A DNA stretch of 64,000 nucleotides, taken from an uncultured Geobacter sp. (GTDB lineage: Bacteria; Desulfobacterota; Desulfuromonadia; Geobacterales; Geobacteraceae). Under the pieces are notes generated by a model. That model was not told the origin of the DNA, did not search any database, and saw only the letters and a list, made by a program, of their open reading frames with translations. Of the stretch, positions 49,897-59,156 are shown piece by piece. The DNA lies in NCBI GenBank assembly GCA_903925075.1, contig CAIYDQ010000095.1, forward strand, positions 1 to 64,000, given 5' to 3'. Numbering within the stretch: position 1 is the first letter of the stretch; each line of letters opens with the position of its first letter. Position numbers and translations under genes: made by a program.

Positions 49897-51129
49897 TCAA
49901 CTGCGAAAGGCGCTGGGGATGGTGATCGAAGTCGCCAGGGCGCAGTCGGTCTCGGAGAGCCTGGCCAGCCGCTTGAAAAGGCAGAGCCCGAGGGCAAGTT
50001 GCGCCAGTATCAGCAACACCACCCCGTGCCAGCCGTAGGAGGTCCAGAATAGCCCCCCGGCCGTGCCGGAAACGCTGGAACCCAGATAGTAGCTGAACAG
50101 GTAGAGCGAAGCGGCCTGGGCCTTTGCCGTGTGAGCCCTGATGCCGACCCAGCTGGAGGCTATGGTGTGGGCGCCGAAAAATCCGCCGGTGAAGATGGCG
50201 ATCCCGGCGACGATAACGCCGACGCTGTGCGAAAGCGTGACCAGCGCACCCAGCCCCATGGTGCTCATGGTGACGAGGAGCATGCGGCTGCGCCCGAACC
50301 GCTCCACCTGGCGTCCTACCATGGATGAACAGAAAGAGCCCAGCAGATAAACCAGGAAAATCCAGCTCACCAGCGACTGGCTCAACGAGTAAGGAGGGGC
50401 CAGCAATCGGAAGGTGATGTAGTTGTAGAGCGTCACGAAACATCCCATCACCAGGAAGGCCAGGCCGTAGAGGCAGAGCAGCCCCGGGTCTTGCAGTTGT
50501 TTCCACAGCGAGCTGAACAGGTAGCGGGCGGCAAAGGGGCGTCGGCTGAAGTTGGCCGAAGGTGGGAGGGACTTGGCGAAATAGAGGCTCAAAACCAGGC
50601 AGAAGGCGCCGATGCTGCCGAGCGCCGCGCGCCAGGAGACGAATTCAGTCATGGTGGCGGTGAAGATGCGGCCGCTCATGCCGCCGATGGCGTTGCCGCT
50701 GATGTACAGTCCGATGGCGGAGCTGAGCGAGGCCGGAGCGATCTCCTCGCTCAGGTAGGCCATGGCAACCGCCGGCAGTCCCGCCAGCGCCAACCCCTGC
50801 AGCAGTCGGAGCGCGAGCAGCGCGTACAGCGTGTGAGTCATGGAGGTGAGCAGCGCCAGCAGGGAGGTGAGGATCAGGGAGACCACCATCACCCGCTTGC
50901 GCCCGAAGGTTTCCGAAATGGTGCCGGCGATGAGCATGGCGACCGCCAGCGTGCAGGTGGTAACCGACAGAGGCAAGCTCCCCAGCGCCGCAGGAACCCC
51001 GAACTCTTTGGAAAAGACAGGCAGCAGCGGCTGCACGTCGTAAAGCGTGATGAAAGTAACAAACCCCGCCGCGAAAAAAGCGTAGTTAATCTGCCGAAAT
51101 CTTTTGGTCCCGCTCTTGATCGATGCCAT
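49897..51129 (-). CDS. MFS transporter (YnfM/inner-membrane efflux-like)
   Basis: The 410-residue product has about 12 transmembrane helices and the MFS signature between helices 2 and 3 (ISETFGRKRVMVVS). The related loop GRQVERFGRSRML lies in the second half. The overall pattern is that of drug/arabinose efflux (DHA1/AraJ-like) proteins. Convergent to the TAXI gene with only 7 bases between stops. The substrate is unknown. Confidence 0.87.
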   Translation of the reverse strand: MASIKSGTKRFRQINYAFFAAGFVTFITLYDVQPLLPVFSKEFGVPAALGSLPLSVTTCTLAVAMLIAGTISETFGRKRVMVVSLILTSLLALLTSMTHTLYALLALRLLQGLALAGLPAVAMAYLSEEIAPASLSSAIGLYISGNAIGGMSGRIFTATMTEFVSWRAALGSIGAFCLVLSLYFAKSLPPSANFSRRPFAARYLFSSLWKQLQDPGLLCLYGLAFLVMGCFVTLYNYITFRLLAPPYSLSQSLVSWIFLVYLLGSFCSSMVGRQVERFGRSRMLLVTMSTMGLGALVTLSHSVGVIVAGIAIFTGGFFGAHTIASSWVGIRAHTAKAQAASLYLFSYYLGSSVSGTAGGLFWTSYGWHGVVLLILAQLALGLCLFKRLARLSETDCALATSITIPSAFRS

Positions 51130-51275
51130 TTATCCCCGCTTCGCCGGCAATGAAATCAGCTCCCCGTTGCGAGGGTAGGCAGATTCCCGTGCCGTGCCAG
51201 CCGCAGATTAGCACAAGTCGGGCGCGGCGGGGGCAATTAATTGTCAGATCCGTCGTTGTTCGCGCAAGTTCAATC

Positions 51276-51321
51276 GTAGGTTGTGTTGAACGGGTGTACC
51301 GTGAAACGCAACGTTTGCGCC
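51276..51321. repeat. Dispersed palindromic repeat, family A, half copy
   Basis: Only the left half of the family A unit is present: GTAGGTTGTGTTGAACGG, then GTGAAACGCAACGTTTGCGCC. The right half is missing, and the PA-rich protein gene stops six bases later. It looks like a truncated copy. Confidence 0.7.
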
Positions 51322-51326
51322 GACCC

Positions 51327-52850
51327 TCAATCGTTGTACTCCTTCCAGTACAAACCGGTCTGAGCGTTGAACTTGGTGGTGCTGTCCGAGTCATCGAGGC
51401 TGCCGGTGAAGGCGGAATCGTCATCCCAGACTATGCCTTCCGGCATTAAAATCTTGGTCACCACGGCTTTGGTTGAGACGGTCCGACTGCCGATTGCAGT
51501 TACCTTTTCCCTTGCGCTCATTTCGAATACTTTCAAGGTAAACGTCGCTTTTGCCGGCTCTCCGTGCTCTGATTCCGCGCTGAACAGGTAGATTCCTTCC
51601 CGCGTCGTCTCGATCACCGCCTCCCTTGCGTCCGGCCGAGTCTGGGCAAAAACCGGCGCGATCTTTAGCTCGCGTCGGGCCTCCGAGCGGGTTTGCACCC
51701 TATTTCTGCGCGCTTTGGGGTATTCCCTGAAGGCGACCGAGAGCTTGATGCCGCTGTTGCCTGTAATGACCACTTTGAGATCGCCATGGATGGAGGGGAC
51801 GACGATGCCCCTGGTCTCGGGCGGTTTCTCGGACGCTTTCGGTTTAGCATCGCCCTTCGCGACCAAGGGGACCTTGGCTTGGTCGCCGGCTGGGGCGGTG
51901 GCCAGGTCGCCCGAGGGGGCGGTGGCTTTGGCGGGGGGGAGGGTGGCTTTTGTCGCGGACGGGACGGCCGTTTTTGCGGCGGGAGGTGCTGCGCTGGCCT
52001 TCGCGGTTGGACGTGGAGGGAGGGCCTTTGGGGTGGGAGTCAATGCCTTGCCGCTGTGACTCTGCTGGGCTGGGGAACTCAGCTGAGCCGGGGAAGTTTG
52101 CGGCTTGGTCACTTGTCGTGCCAGTTGACGCGGTTTGGGCGGTATGAGCGGTGGTACTCGTACAGGAGCAGGTGCGGGTGCGGGTGCGGGTGCAGGAGCA
52201 GGTGCGGGTGCAGGTGCAGGTGCAGGTGCAGGTGCAGGTGCAGGTGCGGGAGCGGGTGCAGGTGCGGGAGCGGGAGCGGGAGCGGGAGCGGGTGCGGGTG
52301 CGGGTGCGGGTGCGGAGGCGGAGGCGGTGGCGGAGGAGGAGGAGGAGGAGGAGGAGGAGGAGGAGGCGCGAGACGGAGCTTTTTCCCGTGCACCATGCAC
52401 CGCCGCGGAGGCCGACTGCGGCCTCACGCGCGTATCGCCGGAATCGACCTCTTTGGCGAGCACCAGTGGTACGCGCTCAGTCGCGGCCACGGTCGCCAGT
52501 TTCATTTGCCCTACCGCATCGGCCGCTGCTATCTTGAGATCTGAGGTTGATTCCGATTTGTCTGGTGGCGGTTCCTGCCGGCCTGCAAATTCAGGCAGTG
52601 CAACAGGCGACGTTGGAAGGTCGGGGCGGGTTTTAACCTCGGTAGTGTTGACGGCGGATGTCGGTGCCGAGGGTAGAGACGATGGTGTCAGCCACAGGAT
52701 ATCCAGGCGGGCTTCGCTTCCTATCTTGAGATCCAGATCCGAGATGTCGCTCAACACAAAGATCAGCAGCGCGTGCAGCAAAAGGGAGGCGTAGAGAGCC
52801 CAGATCGGGTCGTAGCGGTCTCTATTGCAGTGCGTGCTTTGTTTGCTCAT
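51327..52850 (-). CDS. TonB-like membrane-anchored protein with a Pro-Ala spacer and Ser tract
   Basis: The 507-residue product has one N-terminal transmembrane helix (about 18-36). Next is a low-complexity span with a run of about 12 Ser (near 163-174) and an Ala-Pro dipeptide run of some 50 residues (about 182-232), and then an Ala/Pro/Lys-rich linker. The C-terminal 150 residues form a beta-rich domain without the TonB family's YP motif. Proline-alanine spacers typically bridge the periplasm. It is last in the Tad-side transcription unit, 15 bases after the GT-C-like gene. Confidence 0.7.
   Translation of the reverse strand: MSKQSTHCNRDRYDPIWALYASLLLHALLIFVLSDISDLDLKIGSEARLDILWLTPSSLPSAPTSAVNTTEVKTRPDLPTSPVALPEFAGRQEPPPDKSESTSDLKIAAADAVGQMKLATVAATERVPLVLAKEVDSGDTRVRPQSASAAVHGAREKAPSRASSSSSSSSSSSATASASAPAPAPAPAPAPAPAPAPAPAPAPAPAPAPAPAPAPAPAPAPAPAPAPAPVRVPPLIPPKPRQLARQVTKPQTSPAQLSSPAQQSHSGKALTPTPKALPPRPTAKASAAPPAAKTAVPSATKATLPPAKATAPSGDLATAPAGDQAKVPLVAKGDAKPKASEKPPETRGIVVPSIHGDLKVVITGNSGIKLSVAFREYPKARRNRVQTRSEARRELKIAPVFAQTRPDAREAVIETTREGIYLFSAESEHGEPAKATFTLKVFEMSAREKVTAIGSRTVSTKAVVTKILMPEGIVWDDDSAFTGSLDDSDSTTKFNAQTGLYWKEYND
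52163..52367. repeat. Hexanucleotide and trinucleotide simple-sequence repeats inside the TonB-like gene
   Basis: On the plus strand, about 25 units of GGTGCA/GGTGCG/GGAGCG hexamers (52163-52320) encode the Ala-Pro run, and a GGA tract of about 11 units (52332-52366) encodes the Ser run. Unit lengths are multiples of three, so copy changes alter length but not frame. Confidence 0.9.
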
Positions 52851-52865
52851 GATGTATGTGCCTGC

Positions 52866-54416
52866 CTAGAATACTGCGGGCTTTACCGTGCGGTACTTTT
52901 CGATCAACTCTCTGTATTGAGGCAGCTTTCGGACAAAAATATTGGCTACTTTGTCGGAATAAATCAGCGCCCATTTGCTGTCATTGAGCAGATAGCGCGA
53001 AAGGATGGAGTTGGAATCGAAAAAAATCCAGGTTATCCGATACTTATCGAGAATGGTTTCCCATCCTTGTTCGAAGTGAATGACCTTGTAATATTCTTTC
53101 AGCATCTCCGCGCCATACATATCCGATCTGCCGTCCATAAAGACTCTGTATGCAGGAAAACCCCGATAGATGAAATAGTCTCCAAACTCATCGTTGTTGA
53201 ACATGTTGCCGGTAATCCTTTCTTTCATCAGGAATTCACAAGCGGCAACAGCTTTGATCCGCTCGTCGAACTGGTGCGGAAATCGCCCGCTGCCTATCGC
53301 CGCCGCGACGATAATGACAGCCGCTGCCGGCCAGAAAAAACCTCTTGCCCGGGCATCAACGCGGGCCACGTTTTCCGATCGTTTCCTGAAAAAATCTGCC
53401 AGCTTGCCGCTGACCATACCCTTTGCTTCATCGGCCTTACGGGTCAGTATTGGCGCGGTGATGAGCGCGAAGAGCGGGATGTATCGGGCCGAGTACAGCG
53501 CCATGTTGGTGAATATCAGGATTAGCACCAGTTCGGTAATCTCTATGTTCTTTCTCGATGCTGCCAAAACCGCAATGAGCAGCAACAGCAGATACTTGAA
53601 CGGCATCCATTCGTGAAAATCAGGGGATAGAAATTCGCCGATGTGATCCATGATGAATCTGTCGGATACCAGTTTGAACGGGAACAGCAGGATCTTATAG
53701 CCTTGGGGATTGAGCAGGCAGGCGGCCAGACAAGCCAGTATGGTAATGGACAGTTGCTTTAGTTGCTGTCGACGGACTTCGCAATCTGCGGGAGGCGCGG
53801 ACAGCATGCTGGCCAAGTTGCCGACCAGATAAGCGCCTAAAAGGATGAAGCCGCCCAGGTATCCTCCATGCAGATTGACCCACAGGAGCATGATCGGAGG
53901 CAGGAGATAAAGTCTGTTCGTTTTGCCGCAATGCCATGATTCCAGCAGGTAGTGATAGGTGATCATCAGTAAGAATGAAGATACATGAGGCCTTGCCAGC
54001 CAGTGTATCTGTGTCGAGTTGAAGACGAGGATCATTACTACAATTGCAATCAGGATGTTCGTCCGGTATGTCCTCAATACTTTGAATAACAAATAGATAG
54101 TTAGCGACAGTAGAAAGGCGAAAAACGCGACCACGCCCGACAATCCGAACATACTGTGAATGACGGCCATGATTACTTCGGAGAGCCATTCGTGGGCTGT
54201 CCAAGGGAGGGCCGGGGTGTGGAAGGAGAATATGTCGAATTTGGGAATCGAGTGCGTGCGTATAATGTACTCGCCGGCGCGGATATGGTAGCCCGTGTCG
54301 CCGTCGCCGAGCAACCCGGATTTGCCGCAGAAAAACAGGTAGAAAAAGGTCATTACGAAGAACAGATCAGCAATAGACGGGATGAACCTTGATCCGGAGG
54401 AGTTGGTGTTTTCCAT
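52866..54416 (-). CDS. Polytopic membrane protein, GT-C-glycosyltransferase-like
   Basis: The 516-residue product has about 11 hydrophobic segments and an early loop GDGDTGYHIRAGEYIIRTHS with PWTAHEWLSE, which matches the conserved acidic first loop of GT-C-type membrane proteins (Asp near 42-44). The C-terminal 120 residues are soluble, with NNDEFGDYFIYR and FMDGRSDMYG. A lipid-linked sugar transferase or an oligosaccharide-related role is possible. I prefer the ATG at 54416; the frame opens at a TTG 90 bases earlier. It neighbours the Tad locus but has no fixed role there. Confidence 0.65.
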   Translation of the reverse strand: MENTNSSGSRFIPSIADLFFVMTFFYLFFCGKSGLLGDGDTGYHIRAGEYIIRTHSIPKFDIFSFHTPALPWTAHEWLSEVIMAVIHSMFGLSGVVAFFAFLLSLTIYLLFKVLRTYRTNILIAIVVMILVFNSTQIHWLARPHVSSFLLMITYHYLLESWHCGKTNRLYLLPPIMLLWVNLHGGYLGGFILLGAYLVGNLASMLSAPPADCEVRRQQLKQLSITILACLAACLLNPQGYKILLFPFKLVSDRFIMDHIGEFLSPDFHEWMPFKYLLLLLIAVLAASRKNIEITELVLILIFTNMALYSARYIPLFALITAPILTRKADEAKGMVSGKLADFFRKRSENVARVDARARGFFWPAAAVIIVAAAIGSGRFPHQFDERIKAVAACEFLMKERITGNMFNNDEFGDYFIYRGFPAYRVFMDGRSDMYGAEMLKEYYKVIHFEQGWETILDKYRITWIFFDSNSILSRYLLNDSKWALIYSDKVANIFVRKLPQYRELIEKYRTVKPAVF

Positions 54417-54509
54417 AAATGCTAATTCCAATGGCTTATGATGGCCGGGATTGATCCATTTCTGGCAATACCGGATTCGGTATGACAAAAATGGATGCGA
54501 TTGCAATAG

Positions 54510-54851
54510 TCAGTCAATGTCAATTACATTGCCGACAGCAGCACCTGATGCCTGCACTGTGCCCGCCGGCAACTCAATCACGCTTGCGGCCTTCAACATA
54601 ATTTTAGTTATTCGGTGTGGCCTTAGATTGACGATGGTCCCAATGATGCGGCTTTGCCTGTCCAGAAAGATGACGTCGATGGGGAACTTCATCAGCAAGG
54701 TATGAACACCTTTGCATGGCCTGATGAGCAAGCCCTCTCCACGGGAAAGGGCCTGCCTGCCGAGAAGCCCTTTTGCCCGCGACAAAAAAGTTTCCGCGAG
54801 CCAGAGGTTGCCGGCCAACTCTTTGCCGGAAGTTCGGTTAATAGCCCTCAT
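54510..54851 (-). CDS. DUF192 family protein
   Basis: The 113-residue product has the DUF192 pattern: AETFLSRAKGLLGRQAL, GEGLLIRPCKGVHTLLMKFP, IDVIFLDRQSRII, and the closing VIELPAGTVQ. Family function is unknown; many members are exported, but here no signal peptide is seen. The ATG follows the stop of the outer-membrane gene by one base, so translation is coupled. Confidence 0.88.
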   Translation of the reverse strand: MRAINRTSGKELAGNLWLAETFLSRAKGLLGRQALSRGEGLLIRPCKGVHTLLMKFPIDVIFLDRQSRIIGTIVNLRPHRITKIMLKAASVIELPAGTVQASGAAVGNVIDID

Positions 54852-54852
54852 T

Positions 54853-55464
54853 TCACCACGAGGAGCTTGGCGGGAGAATCAACCGGATGCCGAGCGTGCC
54901 GATGAAGCTCTTGGGGTCGTATTCGCCCACCTTCGTGCCTGCGCTGTTTATGTCCCCTTTGGCGGCAAGGACTCCTCTCACCTCCGCGGTGAAGGCAATG
55001 CTGCTGGTAACGAAATAGTCGACTCCGGCGCTCACATGGCCGCCCACCGTCCAGTCCATGTCATACTCGGCTCCGTTGACGGCTTTAAGTGTTCCCTTGA
55101 TGAAGTCGAGGCCGGTGCCAAAGAAGGGAACAAGGCGGTTGCCGGAGGCGAGACGATACTGCCCGCCGAGCGCCACGTCAGTGATGGTTGCTTCGAAGGA
55201 TTTCGCCCCGTTTACCGCTACATCGAGGCTCAGCGCGTGGTTCACGTCGATTTCCGCGGCGAGATTTTTGCCAAAGCCGTAGATCAGGCCGCCGCCGGCA
55301 ACGAGTCCGGGCTTCGAACCCGAACCGCCGCTGATGAAGTTGTCGTGCAATGGGATGTAGGCTCCCGCCTTGCCGGTGAAGCCGAGCCTGCCGTCCAGAG
55401 TGTCGGCCAGGGCGGTGCCTGCGACGAGAGTGAAGGTAATTGCCAAGATGATGGTTCTTCGCAT
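54853..55464 (-). CDS. Outer-membrane beta-barrel protein
   Basis: The 203-residue product has a signal peptide (cleavage near ALA-DTLDG, residue 20) and alternating beta-strands typical of an eight-strand OmpA/OmpX-type barrel. Strands such as GLVAGGGLIYGFGKNLAAEI, ATITDVALGGQYRLASGNRL and SAGVDYFVTSSIAFTAEV alternate with turns. It ends in strand-like LGIRLILP followed by a short SSSW tail, so the last residue is aromatic (Trp). AGGAGGGCATC precedes the ATG. Confidence 0.82.
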   Translation of the reverse strand: MRRTIILAITFTLVAGTALADTLDGRLGFTGKAGAYIPLHDNFISGGSGSKPGLVAGGGLIYGFGKNLAAEIDVNHALSLDVAVNGAKSFEATITDVALGGQYRLASGNRLVPFFGTGLDFIKGTLKAVNGAEYDMDWTVGGHVSAGVDYFVTSSIAFTAEVRGVLAAKGDINSAGTKVGEYDPKSFIGTLGIRLILPPSSSW

Positions 55465-55552
55465 GATGCCCTCCTGTCTTAGTGAATCCGGTTCTTATCA
55501 CATGACAACATCGTCCACATGTAACCTTAGCTTCCGTTCCCCCGCAGCCCTC

Positions 55553-57943
55553 TTATGGCGCTGTCGGAGCCTTCCCCTTGAATGTATACGTATTCCCGAC
55601 GTATGCAGTGACTGGAATAGGATCGTTGGTCACTGCTTTGAAAACTACTGCAACTGTAATAGCTCCACCTGCTGGCGGGTTCCCGACATTAATTCTTGCG
55701 TTGAATATCCCTTGACCGGCGGAGTCAGTGGTTATCGTCTGCTGCGTTGCTTCAGTTACCGGCGGAACCAGAAAATCTACTTTCACATCATCCGGGTTTA
55801 GGGTGCTGATGCTGTACACTGAGATGGTTACTGGCACTCCTACCCGCGGATTGCTGTTGGAGTCGGTCACCTTGAAGGGAATCAACTGTTGGTATTGCCA
55901 ATTCAACCCTAAGGAAGAGTCCACTTCTTCGGTCACCGGCGTAAGTATATTTACTTGGCCGCCGGGCTCTAAGCCGGCAGCGCTGGTAAACATGATGACC
56001 CCCCCGCCGCGCACGATTTGGATTGTTGTATAAGCCCGGAACGTGTCGAGTATTGGTTTGCCGTCAGTACCGATCTTTGGGTTGCCGTCAGCGTCAACTT
56101 CGCGGATGTCGGTTGATGCCTCCACGATGATATTCGTTGTCAACAGTGCATTCCCGGCGGAAAAAATTGCTTTGGCATTGCCGTTACTGTCAGTCGTTAG
56201 CGTTGACCCTACTATCGTTGCCGGCCCCCCCTCTGGATGTACAGTGAAGGTTACCGGCTGATTAGCCATATAGGACCCACTAAGGTTGACGGATTGTTTG
56301 CCGTCCGTTCGAGTAGAAAGATAGTCGCCTCCCCAGATAAGGTTCGCGTTGAGCATGACGGTCCCGTTATTGACGTCCACTTGCGACTTGTCGGCAGTTA
56401 ACGTTATATTGACGGTAGGCGGAGGCGGCACGGACGGGTCATAGCCCTTGACTTGGAACTGGGCATAATCGATGTATTCAATGCCATCTATAGTAACGGA
56501 TGCTTGAATTATTATGTTGGTTGTTGACTTTAAATTACTTGAAACCGTAAGAGTAGCAATGGACGTGCCGCTTCTATCAGTCTGCGGAGTATAATAGCCG
56601 ACGGTTACTATGTTGCCACCGGAAAGCACGGAGTATGTTACCGGCTTGCCTGTAACAGCGGCGCCGTTCTTTACGATTCTGGCTGTAGCGGTTACTGTCC
56701 CATTATTATCATAAATAGCACTGTCGGTTGTCAGAGTTAGGTTTGGCTGTGTAATCAAATTCGCCACAAGTTGGAAGGTCGCGGTAGCGTTAAGAGTCAG
56801 GCTTCCCACGGTAGACGATGCACTGACAATAACGTTGGTAGTTGATGAAACACTTCCCGTTGTTATTCTGGTAACCGCCATGCCGTTGGAATCAGTGGTA
56901 ACTGTTGTGAGCCCGGCTTCGATGGTTGCCGGGCCGTTGTTCGGCGCTACTACGCTGAAAGTAACCGAAGCACCGGAAACTGGCGCACCATTCTTGACGA
57001 TTTTAGCCGTGGCCATTACGGAACCGTCATTGACATCGTAGGCTGTGCGGTCTGTTGTCAAAATCATGCTCGGCTCGGTTGTCGTCGGGGTGCTTGACGT
57101 TACAGAATAGGCACCGGCGGCATATGCCACAACAGGGTTAGCATCGGCGGTTACTAGTTTGAAAACGATGGAATCCACAGTGGTTAAACCGGGAAAAGGA
57201 GCCGTCATGGTAACGGTTGCGTTGAAAATGGCAGTACCGTTTGAATCCGTGCTGACGGTGGGCTGGCTGAAGGCGACTGATGATGTGCCTGACTTTGTGA
57301 AGACGGATATGGTGACGGGCGCGCCCACCCGCGGGTAACCGTTTGAGTCCGTCAGTTTGACTGGAATTTGCTGTTGAAACGCGACACCCGCGGCAACGCT
57401 GGGGTCAATTGTAAAGCTCTTAACCGGGATGTCCCCAACTGCGATCACGCCGGTGCCGCGCACGATCTGAAAGGTAGTGTTGGCGGTGGTGGATTTATTG
57501 CCGATTGTGGTCGTGGCAGAGACAATCACGTTCGTGGTGGAAAGGGTGTTGCCAGTGGTAATGCGGGTGATCGCCACCCCGTTGGAGTCGGTGGTTACGG
57601 TGGTCCGCCCAGCTTCGATGGTAGCCGGGCCGTTGAGTGGGGCTACGATGTTGAAGGTGACCGGTACCCCTGCAACGGGTAGACCGTTGCAGACAACTTT
57701 TGCCGTTACCAAGACCTGGCCATTGTCCACGTCTACGGACGTGCGGTCGGCTGTCAAAGTGATGCCGGTTTTTCCGGTTGCTGTGGAAATATTGCCGAAT
57801 ATGGTCCCTGTGCCGGGGTCGGTGCTGGCCGAGCTTTTGGCGAACGGATCAGTTGCAGAGGAGCCACTGGAGCCTCCGCAACCAGCTAATGCACATATCG
57901 CGACCATCCATATCACAAACTCGACTATTTTATAGCGACGCAT
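55553..57943 (-). CDS. Large lipoprotein of Ig-like (Big_1) repeats, adhesin-like
   Basis: The 796-residue product begins with a lipoprotein signal (AICALAGCGGSSG, acyl-Cys near residue 22). It then has about six repeated Ig-like modules of 95-110 residues. Each contains ITLTADRTSVDVDNG-like strand A, a VTFNIVAP/GPATIEAG core and a TTDSNGVAITRITTG turn, as in invasin-type Big_1 domains. Such proteins extend from the surface and mediate adhesion. The ATG has GGGGGGG upstream. It lies right after the Tad genes; joint action in attachment is an inference. Confidence 0.88.
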   Translation of the reverse strand: MRRYKIVEFVIWMVAICALAGCGGSSGSSATDPFAKSSASTDPGTGTIFGNISTATGKTGITLTADRTSVDVDNGQVLVTAKVVCNGLPVAGVPVTFNIVAPLNGPATIEAGRTTVTTDSNGVAITRITTGNTLSTTNVIVSATTTIGNKSTTANTTFQIVRGTGVIAVGDIPVKSFTIDPSVAAGVAFQQQIPVKLTDSNGYPRVGAPVTISVFTKSGTSSVAFSQPTVSTDSNGTAIFNATVTMTAPFPGLTTVDSIVFKLVTADANPVVAYAAGAYSVTSSTPTTTEPSMILTTDRTAYDVNDGSVMATAKIVKNGAPVSGASVTFSVVAPNNGPATIEAGLTTVTTDSNGMAVTRITTGSVSSTTNVIVSASSTVGSLTLNATATFQLVANLITQPNLTLTTDSAIYDNNGTVTATARIVKNGAAVTGKPVTYSVLSGGNIVTVGYYTPQTDRSGTSIATLTVSSNLKSTTNIIIQASVTIDGIEYIDYAQFQVKGYDPSVPPPPTVNITLTADKSQVDVNNGTVMLNANLIWGGDYLSTRTDGKQSVNLSGSYMANQPVTFTVHPEGGPATIVGSTLTTDSNGNAKAIFSAGNALLTTNIIVEASTDIREVDADGNPKIGTDGKPILDTFRAYTTIQIVRGGGVIMFTSAAGLEPGGQVNILTPVTEEVDSSLGLNWQYQQLIPFKVTDSNSNPRVGVPVTISVYSISTLNPDDVKVDFLVPPVTEATQQTITTDSAGQGIFNARINVGNPPAGGAITVAVVFKAVTNDPIPVTAYVGNTYTFKGKAPTAP

Positions 57944-58051
57944 AACCCCCCCTAGATTGAAAGCCCCTGCTAGTGCTTCAGAAAGACGTTCGACACGAAT
58001 ATCTGTACTTTTATGAGCACCGGAGCGGTCCGGTTGATGACAGTGGGGGAA

Positions 58052-58087
58052 CCCTTGCCGGCATCGTCCAGATAACGCCGGCAAGGG
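58052..58087 (-). terminator. Strong hairpin between the miniprotein and the Ig lipoprotein
   Basis: CCCTTGCCGGC and GCCGGCAAGGG form an 11-bp perfect stem with a 14-base loop. No T-run follows on the minus strand, so it may attenuate or protect the Tad transcript rather than end it cleanly. It lies 10 bases after the miniprotein stop. Confidence 0.5.
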
Positions 58088-58096
58088 AACCTGTTT

Positions 58097-58180
58097 TCAC
58101 TTCTTCCCCTGCCTGACGTAGCTGAGGGCCAGTTGTACCGATATGACCAGCAGAATAAACGTGTTGAAATCGACTTTCAT
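58097..58180 (-). CDS. 27-residue membrane miniprotein in the Tad locus
   Basis: An excellent ribosome site (GAGGAGGTGATCCC) precedes the ATG. The 27-residue product has one transmembrane helix (FILLVISVQLALSYV, residues 8-22) with a short acidic N-terminus and a basic tail RQGKK. It has no known relative among Tad proteins that I recall. It is 59 bases after tadC and ends in a hairpin region. It could be a pilus-assembly helper or an assembly regulator. Confidence 0.6.
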   Translation of the reverse strand: MKVDFNTFILLVISVQLALSYVRQGKK

Positions 58181-58239
58181 GGGATCACCTCCTCGCGTAT
58201 AAGTTATTTAGCTCCCAAATGTCCTGTGTCTCGACTTGA

Positions 58240-59148
58240 TCATTTGAAGATCTTGCCGATCTGGATGAGTGCCGGACCTAAGATAACTACCAGCAGTGCG
58301 GGAAAAATGAACAGTACCAGCGGGAAGATCATCTTGATCGTCGTTTTTGCGGCGGCCTCTTCGGCGATCTGCCTTCTCTTGGTCCGCAGGCTATCTGCAT
58401 AGGTGCGCATCGCCTGGCTCAGACTGGTTCCGAACTTCTCGGTCTGCACCAGCATGGTGGTAAAGGATCTGACATCGTCGACCATGGTGCGCTCGGCCAT
58501 ATCTTTGAGCGCTTCTATGCGCGGTTTGCCGGCCCTGGTTTCCATGGCCACCACCCGTATTTCCTTGGCCAGCGGGTCCTGGTCGAACTGCGGGGTCTCG
58601 GTGGTCCTGATCAATGCGGCATCCATGCTCAGTCCTGCCTCGACGCACACCGTCATAAGGTCCAGCAAGTCCGGCAGTGTATGGAATATAAGCGTCTGCC
58701 GGTTTCTCTTTTTGGCATACAGCCAGTAACTCGGCAACAGATAGCCGCCAATCGCGCAGCCCGCCATGATCAGCATGGCCTCGCTGCTGAAATAGCTCTG
58801 CTGCGGACCCGCGATAAAGGCGAAATAGAGCAAAGGCAAAAGGCCGGCTAGCAGTATCTTGCCGCCGAAGAAGGCATAGACGGTTTCCTTTTTGTACCCT
58901 GCGGCAACCAGGAATTTGGTGTATTTGGAATGCTCCCGTTCCGGCAGCTTTATTGTTTCTCCAATTCGACTTAATTTGTAAGCCCATGTCCCCGATTCCA
59001 CCGGTGATGCCTTTTTAAGTTTTTGCTCCGGGAAAAGCCGCTCCAGTCTCTCCATCAATACTCTTTTCCTCAAAAGCACATGGTACAACAACGCACCGAA
59101 CAGGAGCATGGTAGAGATGAAAACAATGAATGTGATCAAATATGTCAT
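58240..59148 (-). CDS. tadC: Tad pilus inner-membrane platform protein TadC
   Basis: TadC is a type II/IV secretion-platform (T2SF) protein. The 302-residue product has about 4 transmembrane segments (near 2-20, 95-113, 118-135 and the C-terminal pair 268-295) and the conserved cytoplasmic T2SF core VCVEAGLSMDAALIRT. The ATG is chosen at 59148; the frame opens earlier but overlaps tadB. It is 8 bases after tadB, as usual in flp-tad loci. Confidence 0.9.
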   Translation of the reverse strand: MTYLITFIVFISTMLLFGALLYHVLLRKRVLMERLERLFPEQKLKKASPVESGTWAYKLSRIGETIKLPEREHSKYTKFLVAAGYKKETVYAFFGGKILLAGLLPLLYFAFIAGPQQSYFSSEAMLIMAGCAIGGYLLPSYWLYAKKRNRQTLIFHTLPDLLDLMTVCVEAGLSMDAALIRTTETPQFDQDPLAKEIRVVAMETRAGKPRIEALKDMAERTMVDDVRSFTTMLVQTEKFGTSLSQAMRTYADSLRTKRRQIAEEAAAKTTIKMIFPLVLFIFPALLVVILGPALIQIGKIFK

Positions 59149-59156
59149 GGATTCGC

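Noticed and set aside
52135-52794. Gly-Ala repeat and poly-Glu protein on the plus strand opposite the TonB-like gene
   Set aside because: Produced by the simple-sequence repeat read on the other strand; no ribosome site and no ordinary coding pattern.
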